Shown here one piece after another: positions 8,402-20,543 of a DNA stretch of 64,000 bases (positions within the stretch are counted from its first letter, which is position 1; each line of letters opens with the position of its first letter). The stretch comes from Charina bottae (Eukaryota > Chordata > Lepidosauria > Squamata > Charinaidae), in the NCBI GenBank assembly GCA_023362775.1, contig JALMGJ010000003.1, forward strand, positions 181,447,725 to 181,511,724. The letters are read 5' to 3'. The position numbers were made by a program, and so were the translations under genes. Below the pieces are notes generated by a model. It did no database searches, was not told the origin of the DNA, and saw only the letters and a program-made list of their open reading frames with translations.

Positions 8402-11400
8402 AAAGGGAGAGAGAAGCATGCAGAATGCAGCTTCCTTTTTTTTTTCTTGGCCAGAAAAAATTATTTACCTACCACTTCATTGGTAGTATGGCCAAAGTGA
8501 CCATTTTTGTGTACAGCATCATACAGGCTTTGCCTCTAATGATCTTGCACGGTTAGACAACACGGTAAAAAGACAAACTGTTCGGCTGCTGGACAAAATT
8601 GTATATTAATTCATTAATAGCAGGTGTCAGTTGCACATTCAGTCCTTTATGAAAAGTCATAAATAAAAAAATGTTCTTTCTTTTTGTGGTTTTAATAAGA
8701 GTTAAAATTGTTCAAAGTCTTGTAAATGTTATTTTAATAATCCTTTTCAAATTTTATCTGTTATTCTTGCCTCTTGGAAAGAATGATTATTAGAATGGTA
8801 ATTCGCTCATTCAGGAAAATGATGAGGCATTCTGTGGGGAAATGTTCCTCTTAGTGTATACATTTTCTCCTTCACCTTACTTTGCTAATATCATGGCAGA
8901 ATTTCTTACCCTTGTGAGGTGGTTGTGGAAGAAAAAAATAATCATCCTGACAGCCCTGTCCCATGGTATTTAACAAACAAAATAATAAAACTGTTAACAG
9001 ACTCTGATGGGTAGCTTGTTTCTGTGAATTGTTCTTTTAGAAAGATTTCACAACATGTGCTATACACAGCCTGCTTCTTGTCACAGATTTATATTGTTCA
9101 CTAGTTGTGGCTTGGACTGGTGCCAGTGAAGCTTCAGAAGAAATGTAGCAGTTTCCATATTGTGCAGCAGCAGCTGTAAAATTACCTGGCTTTTTAGGAA
9201 AATGAAAGGTCAGAATTCGATTTGTTTTAGGACATGGGACACATACTTTAAATTTGCTTTTTAGAAATAGTATTTGGGTTTTCAGGTACTTCTGTTGCAT
9301 CACAGATATTCTTTTAAATTTATGGAATCAATTGTATCTTGATTTTTCATTCAGACTTATTAGGCCAAGTGTTCCATAGAAGAACATTCCCTGTAATGTT
9401 TCCAAATAGCCCAAAGTTAATACTGATTGAGAAAATGTTGATCATTTAGTTTTGTGAAGAAATAAAGCTTTGTTCAGCAAATGTCTTGGCACAGCTGCCT
9501 GTTAGCTATGCATATCTTCTGTATTCTATAAAATTAATTTTATTTGTTCTAAATATCTTTTCTGCACTTAATCTTGTGGTTTGTTTAATTTCTGGTCTTC
9601 ACGTCATTAAATATATGATTTTGAAAGCACAATACAGCTATTCTAAAGTAATCCACCGTAAGGAAGTATTTGAAATTGATATTTTGGAAGGCTTATACTT
9701 GTAAGCAGAATTTTGTATGTTCTTGGATATAATGAAGCTGTGCTAGATTTTACATAGCTGAGAACTGTTCTAGGAAAAATATACATCTTCTTGGTTGCCT
9801 TTGATTTTTAATGCTTTTTTTTAATGGAAGATCTACTTATATCAGGTACCATCACTATTCTCTGTGGTAAACTTTTATAAACATCTTGCAATTTACAAAG
9901 AAGATGATGAACAAACCACTGCCTGATGTTTCACTTAAAAGCATGCAAATACAGACAGTTCCTCTGTGTTTTCTGGTATCTGTATTCAAGAGTTCTCTGA
10001 CTGTGGTGACTTGAAGAAGTGTGCTCATACCTGGTTCTCACTTAATTGGTTCTAAAATCAGTAGTACTGTTCATACTGTATTGTATAACTGGTACATCAG
10101 AAGAAAGCATTTATTCCTTAAAGGAAGTTGATCACTGGAAGATTACGAAAAAGACTTAGGTACAGGCTATAACTTCTAGATATGTTTTGAAATTTCTATG
10201 GAAGAGGAAAGCTTCAAAGATATGTTTGCTATTAAAGTAATAGATACAAGGGTTTGTACTGGCTAAATACTTTAGAATTTATCAGTCTGAACTTAGAATT
10301 GATTACAGATAGCCTGAACTGTATAGAAACATAGTATGGGGAGGTACTCTAACCTAGGCATGATCTCCTGCCCCCCCCCCCAAGAAAAGCATTCCGCAGC
10401 CTGTAATCTGATGATCAAGTATAGAATTAGGGCCTAGTTGGGCTGCTTAGCAGGGCAAAACTTTCAAAGACAAATACTATGGAATGATTCAAGGAGAATT
10501 TGGGCACAATAATTATTGTAAGTACAGGGAGGAACTCCTGCTTATGTGGATGCGCTTCTAGTTTCTAATAATCCTTTCATAACTGTATATAAAATGTAAC
10601 GCTGAACTATTTCGCTCTCAGGAGTGATTTTGGATGATATCAACTGTATTTAGTGAAATTATGTAATATGGATTAAATTGTCTGTTCCTGAAATGGTTAG
10701 AACTTTGCCTGCTTGCTTGTGTATATCAACGTGAAGAACATTCGTTCCTGTTAACAAGTGCTTCCATCTGAAAATGCAGTCTGTTCACAACAGTAGATCA
10801 TTGGCTCCTGCAGCTTGCGTGATGCAAGCCTTATATTTAAGGTTGACGACTTTGCTTATGGCAAGGAATTATGGCAGAAAAAAAAATTATTTAAAATTCC
10901 TGAAATGTTTTTTCTTCTGCTTCTTGTATGAAGTGAGAATTGCTCTGCCCAAAATCTGTTTAATCAATTTCGAAGAAAAAAATTACATTTAAGTAAGATT
11001 AGTTTCCAGTTAATTTCTTGGGGCAGAAGGTCTTTTGTGCATTCAGGTGTTATTAAGGATATTGGGAAAGTAACACCACCTTATATGTTATGAACTGAGT
11101 GATAATTCACAAAACATGCAAAGGAGTTATGGTACCTATTGTTTTTTGTAACTCATGATTGATAGTATTTCTGTTGCGTTCAGTGTGAAGTTTATAAAAC
11201 AAATTAAAACTTGGTGTTCATAACAATTGATGGGATGCTGGCAGCTACATGCCCACAAATGGTTTTGGATTACAATTCCTGTACATCCTGCACCAAGACC
11301 AGGGATTATAGGAGAAATGTAAAGCAGAAAATGTGGAGGTTGCCCCATAAGATATTAGTAACAATCATAAAACTGACATAGCCTGCTGCACAATCAAGTG

Positions 11401-12157
11401 TATAAAAAAAAAGCCAGTGGATTTTGAATATCACCATGTTCAGTAAATACTAGCTTGTTCGGATAACTTGATATACGTCTTCAGGTAAGTAATTATATTT
11501 TGTGAATCAGTATGATTGCCTAAGGATATGCATATTCTTCGCTATCTGGGAAAAGACATATGTGGGTAATTTGAGAGGCCCTGTTTGATTTTGTTCTTGA
11601 CTCAGCAACTCCATTCTTTTGTCTAACTTGTGAATTTATAAATTAAACAATAAAACAATTTCCCTTCCTTATGTGTATCTTATTACACACATTTTTGCTG
11701 TATTGGCTGCAAAAAGTATAAGCTGATAACACTAGGTGGCAGTCTATTACCCTTGTAATAAAGTAGCAATATCTGTAAGAACCAAAGTTGTTACTAAGAG
11801 AATATTTTCTAGTAGCGTAATCAGTTCTTGGGCAAGAAATCTTTGATTGGAATTGCAATCCTTTTCATTTGTCTCTGTACCTTTCTCTCTTTCACACACA
11901 CCAGTGTTCACTATAAGGTGATCACAGAATAATTTCAGACAGCCTGAATATCAAAAGCAATGTAATTCTTTCTAGGCCTAGTGATTCCTCATTCAACATA
12001 TCTCAGAATTATTTTGTATTAGAAAACTTGTTTTTGCATAAGGTCTGATTTCAGAAATCTTAAGCTAGATAACTATGTTTTCACTATAGTACTTAAGATC
12101 TGACCATACTGAACATCTTGTTTGCTCTGCTGTGTTACTAAATAATGTTTGATATAG
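8402..12157 (+). other. VAPA: Probable VAPA 3' UTR and downstream DNA
   Basis: No clear transposon is visible for about 3.7 kb, unusual for this window and consistent with a long 3' UTR. Candidate polyadenylation signals aataaa lie at 8662-8667, 8984-8989 and 9461-9466. The transcript end cannot be fixed from sequence. A faint old repeat (tggattacaattcctgtacatcc) is at about 11222-11320. Short open frames here look fortuitous. Confidence 0.5.
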
Positions 12158-12198
12158 TTTTGATGTATCACATCATTTCATACATTGTCATCTGAAAA

Positions 12199-12395
12199 AT
12201 GCAAGTAGATAAATAGGTACCACTTCAGTGGGAAGATAACAGCGTTCCGTGTGCGTTGGCGTTTAGTCATGCTGGCCACATGACCACGGAAGCGTCTATG
12301 GACAACGCTGGCTCCCTTGGCCGAGAATTGGAGACGAGCGCCGCCCCCTAGAGCCGGATATGACTGGAAGGGGAAAACCTTAGCTTACCTTATAA
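12199..12395 (+). mobile_element. 5'-truncated SINE with 41-bp flanking repeats
   Basis: Matches the distal part of the ggcgtggtggctcag SINE family (aatgcaagtagata, aggtaccacttc, gacaacgctggctc) but lacks the tRNA head. It is flanked by near-identical 41-bp direct repeats at 12158-12198 and 12396-12436 (start ttttgatgtatcac, end ctcatctgaaaa on the right), which differ at two or three positions. This is much longer than the 14-15 bp duplications around its relatives. Confidence 0.8.
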
Positions 12396-12436
12396 TTTTG
12401 ATGTATCACATCATTTCATACATGCTCATCTGAAAA

Positions 12437-13742
12437 TAAGCATTCAAGGTAATACGAAAAATCAGTCGTACAAGATTTGATTAATCTAGCTACTTAAGGT
12501 AAAGTTTCTCTGAAAAGTTCAATATATTTATTTTGGCATTTGTCTTACTCTGCACTTTTCAGTTGTATGTAATATTGTGCCATTTCCCAAATGCTGGCAT
12601 ATAAACCTTGGCTTTATTCACAGCGGTTAGATAATTTAGAAGAATGTTCTGAGACTGAGCTGCTGCCTCAGTGACCTTAAGTATTTATTCTTTTTAGAAG
12701 AGATCAAATGTTTCCCTAAAGCTAGGAAGGATGTCTTGGATATCTGTCCCTGAGGGCACCCCATTGCACATCCACTCAAAGCAAGCCTCTTTTCACTTTT
12801 CTTCCCTCGCGCTCCTTGTAAGAGTCAGTTTGTACTACTCTTTTAGAAATCCATGTGCTCCACTTCAACAGAAATAAGTCACATTCCAGTCCTGCTTACC
12901 TCCCAATACTGATAATGGTGTGTTGCACTTGGTCTGATCTGAAGAACTAGATTGTTCTCATTCAGCTTTATCACCCACCTTCAATTGTTAGGTGTTAATA
13001 GTCTGTGCCCCTTTGTATATATTTTAAATCTCAAGTGGTCCCCAGGAAAACTGGTTCCAATTGATGGCTTGATTTCCCTTTTCAACCAGCCAATGTTTTC
13101 CTGAGTCTTCAGAGATGAAGACCGAGATTTCCTTAATGCATTCATCAGTCATTCTGAAAGTGCTTTACGTGTGAGCTACCAAAATAGAAATTATATGAGT
13201 AATATCTGAGATTAGCTAAAATTGTCTGTTTTTTGTGAAGCTTTCTACTTTGCTTATTTTTCTATTATTGTGACTAAATATCATTAAACATAATTAAACA
13301 TCTAGAGTTGATAAAAATAACTTAGTTTGCAGTTTTAGATTTATTCTATTAGTTTGGGTCTGAAGCTACTTGGGTAAGAGAAGAGCTTGCCTTTACTCAA
13401 AGAAACTGCAAGTTTGAATGTTCTTCAACTCACATGCAGAAAAAGGTCAAATGAGGATTACAAGGTGGTGAGTGGCAAATGGATTGATGCATGTGGTTTG
13501 AGCTTTCAGTGCCATTCTGTCAGTTGCTTTACTGCTTTGTGTTCTTACTGCTAATTAGACCTATAAATTATTGGGGAATGAGAAAATTAAACTGGAAAAT
13601 GCTGACTTGATTATATACCTCTTGTATACCTCTTCAATGTTTGTAAGTCTTTCCAAATCTTAAATTGCCATTTTCTAAGTACAGAAAAAAGATTCTGTAT
13701 CACAGCTCTAGTTTGCCTGTTGCCATTTTAACTATTTTTAAA
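12437..13742. other. Intergenic, no recognisable element
   Basis: Between VAPA and APCDD1. I see no gene or confident repeat. Confidence 0.45.
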
Positions 13743-13750
13743 TCACCTTA

Positions 13751-13919
13751 CAGGGGGGTCTGTGGGGATGCAATCAAAGTTCCACCTGTTTTTTGTGTGC
13801 ATCACGTAAAAATATGTGATGCTTAAAAACAGATGCAGCGCACATAAAAAACAAAGTTTCAATCACACCATTATGGCCACCATCTTGATTCTTTTGACCA
13901 TACTCTGAGGACACCCCTG
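13751..13919. mobile_element. Degenerate hAT-type MITE
   Basis: Inverted ends cagggg.gtct and ggacacccctg, with flanking 8-mers tcacctta and tctccttt that match at 6 of 8 positions. The interior includes a small hairpin (gcatcac/gtgatgc near 13799-13825). An old non-coding hAT derivative is the best reading. Confidence 0.5.
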
Positions 13920-14212
13920 TCTCCTTTAAGTCAGTTGAGCAACTTTTTTTTATATGCTGTGGAGTTACATGACCAGAATAGGCAACATGAGTGTCCTAAG
14001 GACTCTGCAAGGCTTAAAAGACCAATTTTACCCATTATTTTAGCCTGTTAACTAATGTTGGGAATTCTGTTTTTAATACTAAATTGCTACATGTTTCACA
14101 CAAGGAACAAAATAAATTCAGTTATGCGAATCATTTCCCAAATGGTAATGAATCAAATAGGAAAACTCAGTTGCTTCTTGACTTGGTCCTTTTACTATAG
14201 ATAATTTTTTTT

Positions 14213-14436
14213 AATCCGTTCAATTGTGTCCAATTCTCAAAGACTGCCTGGACAAGTCCCTGCAGTTTTCTTGGCAAGATTTTCAGAAGTGGTTTGCTAT
14301 TGCCTTCTTCCTAGGGCTGAGAGAGAGAGTGGCTGGCCCAAGGTCACCCAACTGGCTTCATGCCTAAGGCAGGACTAGAACTCATGGTCTCCCAGTTTCT
14401 AGCCCGGTGCCTTAACCGCTACACCAAACTGGATCT
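14213..14436 (-). mobile_element. Sauria-type SINE (- strand)
   Basis: The reverse complement starts with the tRNA-like head (ccagtttggtgtagcgg) and runs through gttctagtcctgcc. It ends in a tail (ttgccaagaaaactgcaggg...attggacacaattgaacgg) of the BovB-derived type. A second copy in + orientation is at 46042-46272. Confidence 0.8.
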
Positions 14437-16545
14437 CATAAACAAATTACAAATGTAGAAAAACTTTTAAAAATGCCTTTGTTTAAGCAGTTGCTTGCTT
14501 GCCCTTATAGTGTACTGTTTGATTAAAAATTGTGTTGTTTTTTTTAAAAAATGCTGGCTTTGAAAGTGCTATTTGCAACCAGATGTGACATAATATACTG
14601 AGTTTTTGTAATTGAAAGTTGGATTGTAGAAAGCATTACCCTTAGAAATGTCTGTACAGTATTTAACTCTATATAAACTTTAAAGGAGAAGGGGAGAGTG
14701 GTGGTATCTTGAAAAAATTAGTATCACTCCTACAATGTACCAGATTTACTAGCTGGAAAACCCGTTTCAGCTTAAAATTACTTCTCTCCACTAGACAGCA
14801 AATTGTAAAATTCATTCACATTTTCTTATGCAACCTAATTTGTGCAATGTATTTTCTTTTGTGTAGCATTACATTCCTAAATTAGAAGCTTAGGAGAGAT
14901 GAACTTTACAATACAGTGAATAATGTGCTTTCATCATGAGTTTTTGAAAACCACATGCCCAAACAAAATTAGACCAGAGCCTGTTTTTTTTTAAACTGGC
15001 TTTCTCTTGGCAATCTAGATGTTAGTGGCAGTTTTATCTAATAGCTAGACCAGAGGATTTTTTTTTTCTGAAATAGTAATTCCACACTTTGCTATAATGT
15101 TTGGCTGTTTGATTTTTTCTGACTGGTAAATTTATAAGATAAATATAAGATGATAATTACTATTCTGAAATCTATCCATCTTTGAGAGGCAATATGGTAC
15201 CACTAGATGGCAATATTTTAAGCCTTTTTGGAGGCATTCAACTATTTCTATGTAGTTTTGGTCTCTAGCAGAGGCATGTGCTAGTAGCTGTTTACAGAAA
15301 TCATCTTGCTATATTCATCCTATACTTGCTATACTTTCAGAAATGCTTGCATATTGCTCTTTTGATGCATTACAGAATAGCCAGTATGCATAGGAGTAGA
15401 TTAATGAATATAAAACCTGGATTTACTCTCTCAACTTTTGCAAAGCCCAGATAAATGCCTGATTTGGGGAAAATTAAACGGTAGGTGGAGATTTTTTATA
15501 TCCCCTCTGAAAGAATGTAAGTGCAAAAAGAATGTATGTGAATGTTAGCTGCAATGTCATGCCAAGTTACTTGTGTAAGCATGCCCTGCTATTTTAGAAG
15601 TAATGATAATTGGATATAGATAATTTCATCTAGGTGAATCGGATAAAGCTAATTTCTACCGGAATTAATTTATATGCACCATTTTATCTATGTGAATGTT
15701 CTAATTCATACTAGAATGTAGAATGTTTTATGTTAGTTCACTATAGCATCTCTTGCATTTTTGTAAAACAGAGCAAAATGCTTCATCTTGCAATCTAACA
15801 AAACAATCTTCACAGACTTGCACCCTTAAGAGATTTTGGAACTACAATTCCTAGAGGAATTCTGGGAGTTTCAATCTCAACACATCTGGATAGTAGGATA
15901 TGAGAGACAGCTGTAGTTGACAAAACATGTTCTAGTTAGAAGAATTCGTTATTCTTCTAGTATCTAGTTTCATGTATTATTTAATAGTTAACAAGTGCTC
16001 AAGTTTCCCAAGCACTTTAAATTAGAAAATGAACAGTTATAAAATGCTAGTGTATCTTAAAACAATTGGCTACATACGCAAATATAAAGCCACTTTAAAA
16101 TCCAATCCCAAAAAGTGGAACTATGCTTGAATCCACCAAATGGCATCATGCTAATCACACAGTCCAGCACTTTAGTGCAGAAGACTAATGTATTGGTTTT
16201 AATATAATAGGTGTATGTAGTTTTACACACATGTAAATACCTTTGCCTGTCAATATCAGAAAATATAGCTGCATTGCAGTTTCCATTACTTAAATGAATG
16301 CCCCTAGTATAAACAAATTCTCTCTTCTTTCTGGAAATTAATATGGGGCCAGGGTATCAATAATGGAATCTTTCAAATGATATTATCTTGCTTCTAAGAA
16401 TGTCCCTGTGGTTTTCATTTATCTTGTGAATTTGTTTTCTGTTACATCTTAATGGAAGCTTATAATTTCATCTGCCCATTCCCTTTGGTTTTAGTAATTT
16501 TCTTCCTTTTCTAAGCAATTGGAAGGAAATTATTTAAGCCAGTAC
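14437..16545. other. Intergenic, one faint old repeat
   Basis: Contains an ancient-looking motif ggaactacaattcctagagg around 15838-15892, of a class widespread in squamates. Otherwise no gene or repeat is visible. Confidence 0.4.
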
Positions 16546-16560
16546 TAGTGTAAATTTTAG

Positions 16561-16895
16561 GGGGCGTGGTGGCTCAGCGGGTAAAACGCCAGGCTTGTTG
16601 ATCGGAAGATTGCAAGTTCGGAGGTTCGAATCCCTAGCCCTGCGTGCAGAGTGAGCTCCTGCACTAGCTCCAGCTCTTGCCAACCTAGCAATTCGAAAGC
16701 ATGCAAATGCAAGTAGATGAATAGGTACCACTTCGGTGGGTAGGTAACAGCGTTCCATGCGTGTCATGCAGCCACATGACCGTGGAAGCGTCTTCGGACA
16801 ACGCTGGCTCTTTGGCTAACAAACGGAGATGAGCACCGGCCCCTAGAGTCGGACACGACTGCACAAATGTGCGGGGGGTACCTTTACCTTTACCT
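16561..16895 (+). mobile_element. tRNA-derived SINE, ggcgtggtggctcag type
   Basis: Complete copy with A-box (gtggctcagcgggta), B-box (ggttcgaatcc), the end motif agagtcggacacgactg and accttt repeats. It is flanked by perfect 15-bp repeats tagtgtaaattttag at 16546-16560 and 16896-16910. The cggacacgactg end resembles the BovB 3' end, which suggests mobilisation by BovB. Confidence 0.92.
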
Positions 16896-16910
16896 TAGTG
16901 TAAATTTTAG

Positions 16911-19072
16911 TAGCATACCCAGGTACCAGGAGGAGATGGAGCTTTCAGAGCTCAGTTTGTTTATTAGTATTAAACAATAAAATTCATATACTACATTGTC
17001 TTAAGATTCACTTTAGAGACATGTCATATCCTCATAGTCTTCCCTATTAAATATAAAAGTGTAAGGGTTTTGCCAATCAGCTCAGTGTGTAAGCTAAAAT
17101 TTTGCAAGAGGAAATTATGTCAATAAACATGCACATATATCCTCAAATAGTACATGGGAGGTACGTGGAAGTGAACACAGTATAAAGTCCTGACTTGGAA
17201 GTTCAAGCACACTGAACAGTCTTAACTTCTATTTCTCACAGTTAAATTAAAACTAGACTGCTACCATACCAATTTAAATACTCTTGAAAATAATAGGGTT
17301 TAAGTACAACCATCACTACTGCAGAATTATACATTTGTCTTCTTCCAAAGTGAAATAGGTAGATGATAAGCATCTTTAAAATCATGTTTAGAAACATTTG
17401 AGAAATAATAAAGATCACAATGTACTCAGTGTATTCAGCTTTGGACATAAACATTCCTGGAAAAAAATGGGTAAGAAGTTACTTGTAATTTCATGTTCAG
17501 ATCTTTACAATGCTTTCAATAAAGCATTTTATTAAAAAGGAATAAACTGTAACTAAGCTACAATGTTAATTTTTAGAAATCAATTAGACATAATATAACA
17601 GTTCTAGACAGTTTTTAATTTCAAAGGAGACAGATTGAAAGATGTAGCTTCACTTTAACCTTTTCTTGTATTTTTAATTCCAATTAGACTTCTAAAGTTA
17701 AGGAAACTATAAAATGGCCAAATCACACTCTATACACACTTTTCTATAAGATATGGAGTTGTAAGAGAACTGCTTGCTTTCTTATACTTTGTGATATAAT
17801 GGTGGTTTAGCTTATCCATGTGCTCTGTCCCATTACTGTTTTATGCACAGATAAGTTGTTAACTAGTAGATGGCAACCATGTAGGCATTTGTGAGTGCAT
17901 AGGTACACACAAATGCACACCTTTTAGAAAATAATATAATAAAGAATCTAGGGAATACTGTTTGTGTTTTCTGGGCTTGTCATATTTGGTGAAGGGGCTG
18001 TGACTCTAAAGAAAAAGAGCAATGATACATGTTTGTAGTGCATTCTGTCCCATTACTAATAAAGAAATCTCATAATCTACAATGCCTCTACTTTGCTCAA
18101 CCAATAAAGTTTGCAATTTGGCTTCAGTTGCCTATAAATTTCTGTTCTTTGACAAACTGCTACATGTTCTTTGTTTTAAAAGGTTCCTTGTAAAGAATGA
18201 CATTTATTAGAACTTAGCCCTGTTTCAATAAATTTCCCAGTTTAATAAAATGAGATTCAAGGTACGTGCAATGAATATGACAAAAATTCCTTTCATGAAA
18301 ATACGTTTAAAAATATTTTGGCTGTTACTGCTATTTTTGAGAAATCTTGTAATCCTCCCTCCCCCCATTTTATATTGCTTTAAAACTTTAATTACAAGTT
18401 ACTAGACATCAGAATATCATTAAATTACCATGTATTGAGCAACAATATAAAATGTGTCATGTGTTCTGTATCATAGAATTTAGTTTCATAATATCTATAT
18501 AAATTTTCAATTACTTTTTGAAGATTTCAGATTTTTCACTCAGTTTTTTTTATTCTAAGCATTTAACATGTAAAACCTATAAAAGTATATTTAGATACAT
18601 CCATGGATTGAGTTTTTTGTATATACATATATACACTGTAGCTTAAAAAAGATGCAGTTTTCTAGTATTGGCACGCTAAAAGTATAATACCTGATAATTA
18701 AATTCAATGAAGAAATTAATTTTTTGAATTCAATGAACTGCAACAGCACAGTTGATGGAAGAAAGGTTGCAGAAGATGTTCTGGTTAGTTGTAACAGAGT
18801 TTAACATGAAAGAAAGAAACTGCAGTCTTAAAGTGCAATTGCTATTGTGCAGTCATGTCAGGCCTTAGATCAGACTGGATGAAGTTCAAAGAAATGAGTG
18901 CTGTTCATGATTCAAAGACAGGAAAGCATGAGGAAATAAGAGTTACCAGGCATTCAAGTGCATCGAGAAAATAAATGTCCTTTTTTTGTCTTAAAAATGC
19001 CCTTTTCCTTTGCCGTTCTTATGAATCCCAAGTCCTGTATTGCCCTGATCTGAGAAATTTCAAAATGCTCTT
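16911..19072 (-). other. APCDD1: Intergenic DNA and probable APCDD1 3' UTR
   Basis: The part next to 19072 should be the APCDD1 3' UTR on the minus strand. A minus-strand aataaa at 18549-18554, about 520 bases past the stop, is a candidate polyadenylation signal. The remainder is AT-rich with no recognised gene or repeat. Confidence 0.4.
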
Positions 19073-19524
19073 CTAGCTGAGAAGGTCCAAGTGTGGCACA
19101 GTATAAATAGCCAGTATTATGGCCAGCACAAATGCACAGGAATTCCTTGCTGATGCTCCACTATTATACCATCCTAGTATGTTTTCTTCTAATGTTCCTT
19201 CTATTCTTGGGGCTGCTGATGTGCATTGAATTAAGGGCATTTGGTAGGAAGTGGCTCTTTTTTCTGGTCGGTCTGGGCTGGATCCATCACTAGGCCTCTG
19301 GCCATTATATAGCAAGTATCTCCCCTTGGCATCCTGCTCCATTTTGAAGATCTCGTATTCTGTGTGAGGCAGACGGATTCCCAAGGCAATACAGCCATTT
19401 GTGTGAGTTACATCTTGCTGCACCCCAACTTGCCAGGATCCTTCTGCTCCACACTCATTTCCGTTGAAGACATTCAGTAGAGAGGCTGTAGCTATATCCA
19501 TAGGAGTAACTTTCATATGATTTA
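19073..19524 (-). CDS. APCDD1: APCDD1 exon 5 (last coding exon)
   Basis: APCDD1 is a surface glycoprotein that inhibits Wnt signalling by binding WNT3A and LRP5. This exon (acceptor ttctatttgcag on the minus strand) completes the split codon V364 and encodes residues 365-513. It includes NHMKVTPMD, the cysteine-containing [14 protein letters not shown] and QDVTHTNGC blocks and [11 protein letters not shown]. It ends with a hydrophobic segment (about residues 491-511, [17 protein letters not shown]) that serves as the C-terminal membrane anchor. The exon is highly similar to human APCDD1 until the last 40 or so residues, which diverge as usual. The stop lies at the low-coordinate end. Confidence 0.97.
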
Positions 19525-20543
19525 CTGCAAATAGAAGAAACTGTTTATTATGTTTTGAAGTATAGCAATTAATAGCATAGTTCAGTGTTGATTTATAACA
19601 ACTTGATGCTATTTTGTGAAAATGATCCAAATCCTTACATTAAAAAACATGGTATTTTCTTTTAAATTGAGCTTTTATACATTAAAATTAATATAATTGT
19701 AATAGATCTAAAGTTAGTTTGCTTCAAAGGAATTACAACACTTTCCCATCTATTCCAGCATCCTATTTCCAAGGGTAGTCAGCCAGATACTTTGAAAAAG
19801 TCAACAACTATTCCACTTTTTGTTTCCTTTTAAGCAACTGGTTTTCAGATATTACTTTTTAGACCTGGGGATTCCATTAGCATTCATGACTAACATCTAT
19901 TAACAGACTTATCCTCTATCAATGTCACTAATATTTAAAGGTGCCTAAGTTACTGGCTATCACATCTTGCAGCAGCATTGGTATGCACTGAATGAAAATA
20001 TTCTCTGATGTCATAAAAAGCAAAGTACACAGATTTTACTTGTATTTTGTCAATTGGATTTTTTTTGTTGCACTAGTTAACAAAAGCACTGTAACCAATT
20101 TGTAGACTACAAATATTTAGCTGAAAAATCACATTTTTACCAAATTAAAAATTAAGCAGAGTATTTTGCAATATTGTACGGATATTCCCAATATATGCTT
20201 GCTTTTTAGAAGTAAGCCTAAAAAGAATGCTTTGAGGGCAATTAAAATATCACCTGTCCATCTTTTATGTCTGGACATTATTATTTGTTTCAGCCTCTCT
20301 ACTTCTTTCTTTATTGTTCCAGTCAGGGCTGTTGTAATGAATGCAGTGGCTTGACTAAGAACAAACAGAGCTGATCTGAGTGATGGCAGTGCTTCCCCAA
20401 CTGGCCATCTGGACAACTGCAACCAAATGGAAAAGCATATTATTGCCCATCCCTGAATAACTGCTAAAAAACTCTGATGCAATGGGGAGAGGATGCTTTT
20501 CACGCAGCTAAAGACACTATTCCTTTTAGGTCTATCTTAGGTA

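Noticed and set aside
20129..20503. 124-codon minus-strand frame in APCDD1 intron 4
   Set aside because: No recognisable domain and no splice-compatible link with APCDD1, whose coding sequence is complete without it.
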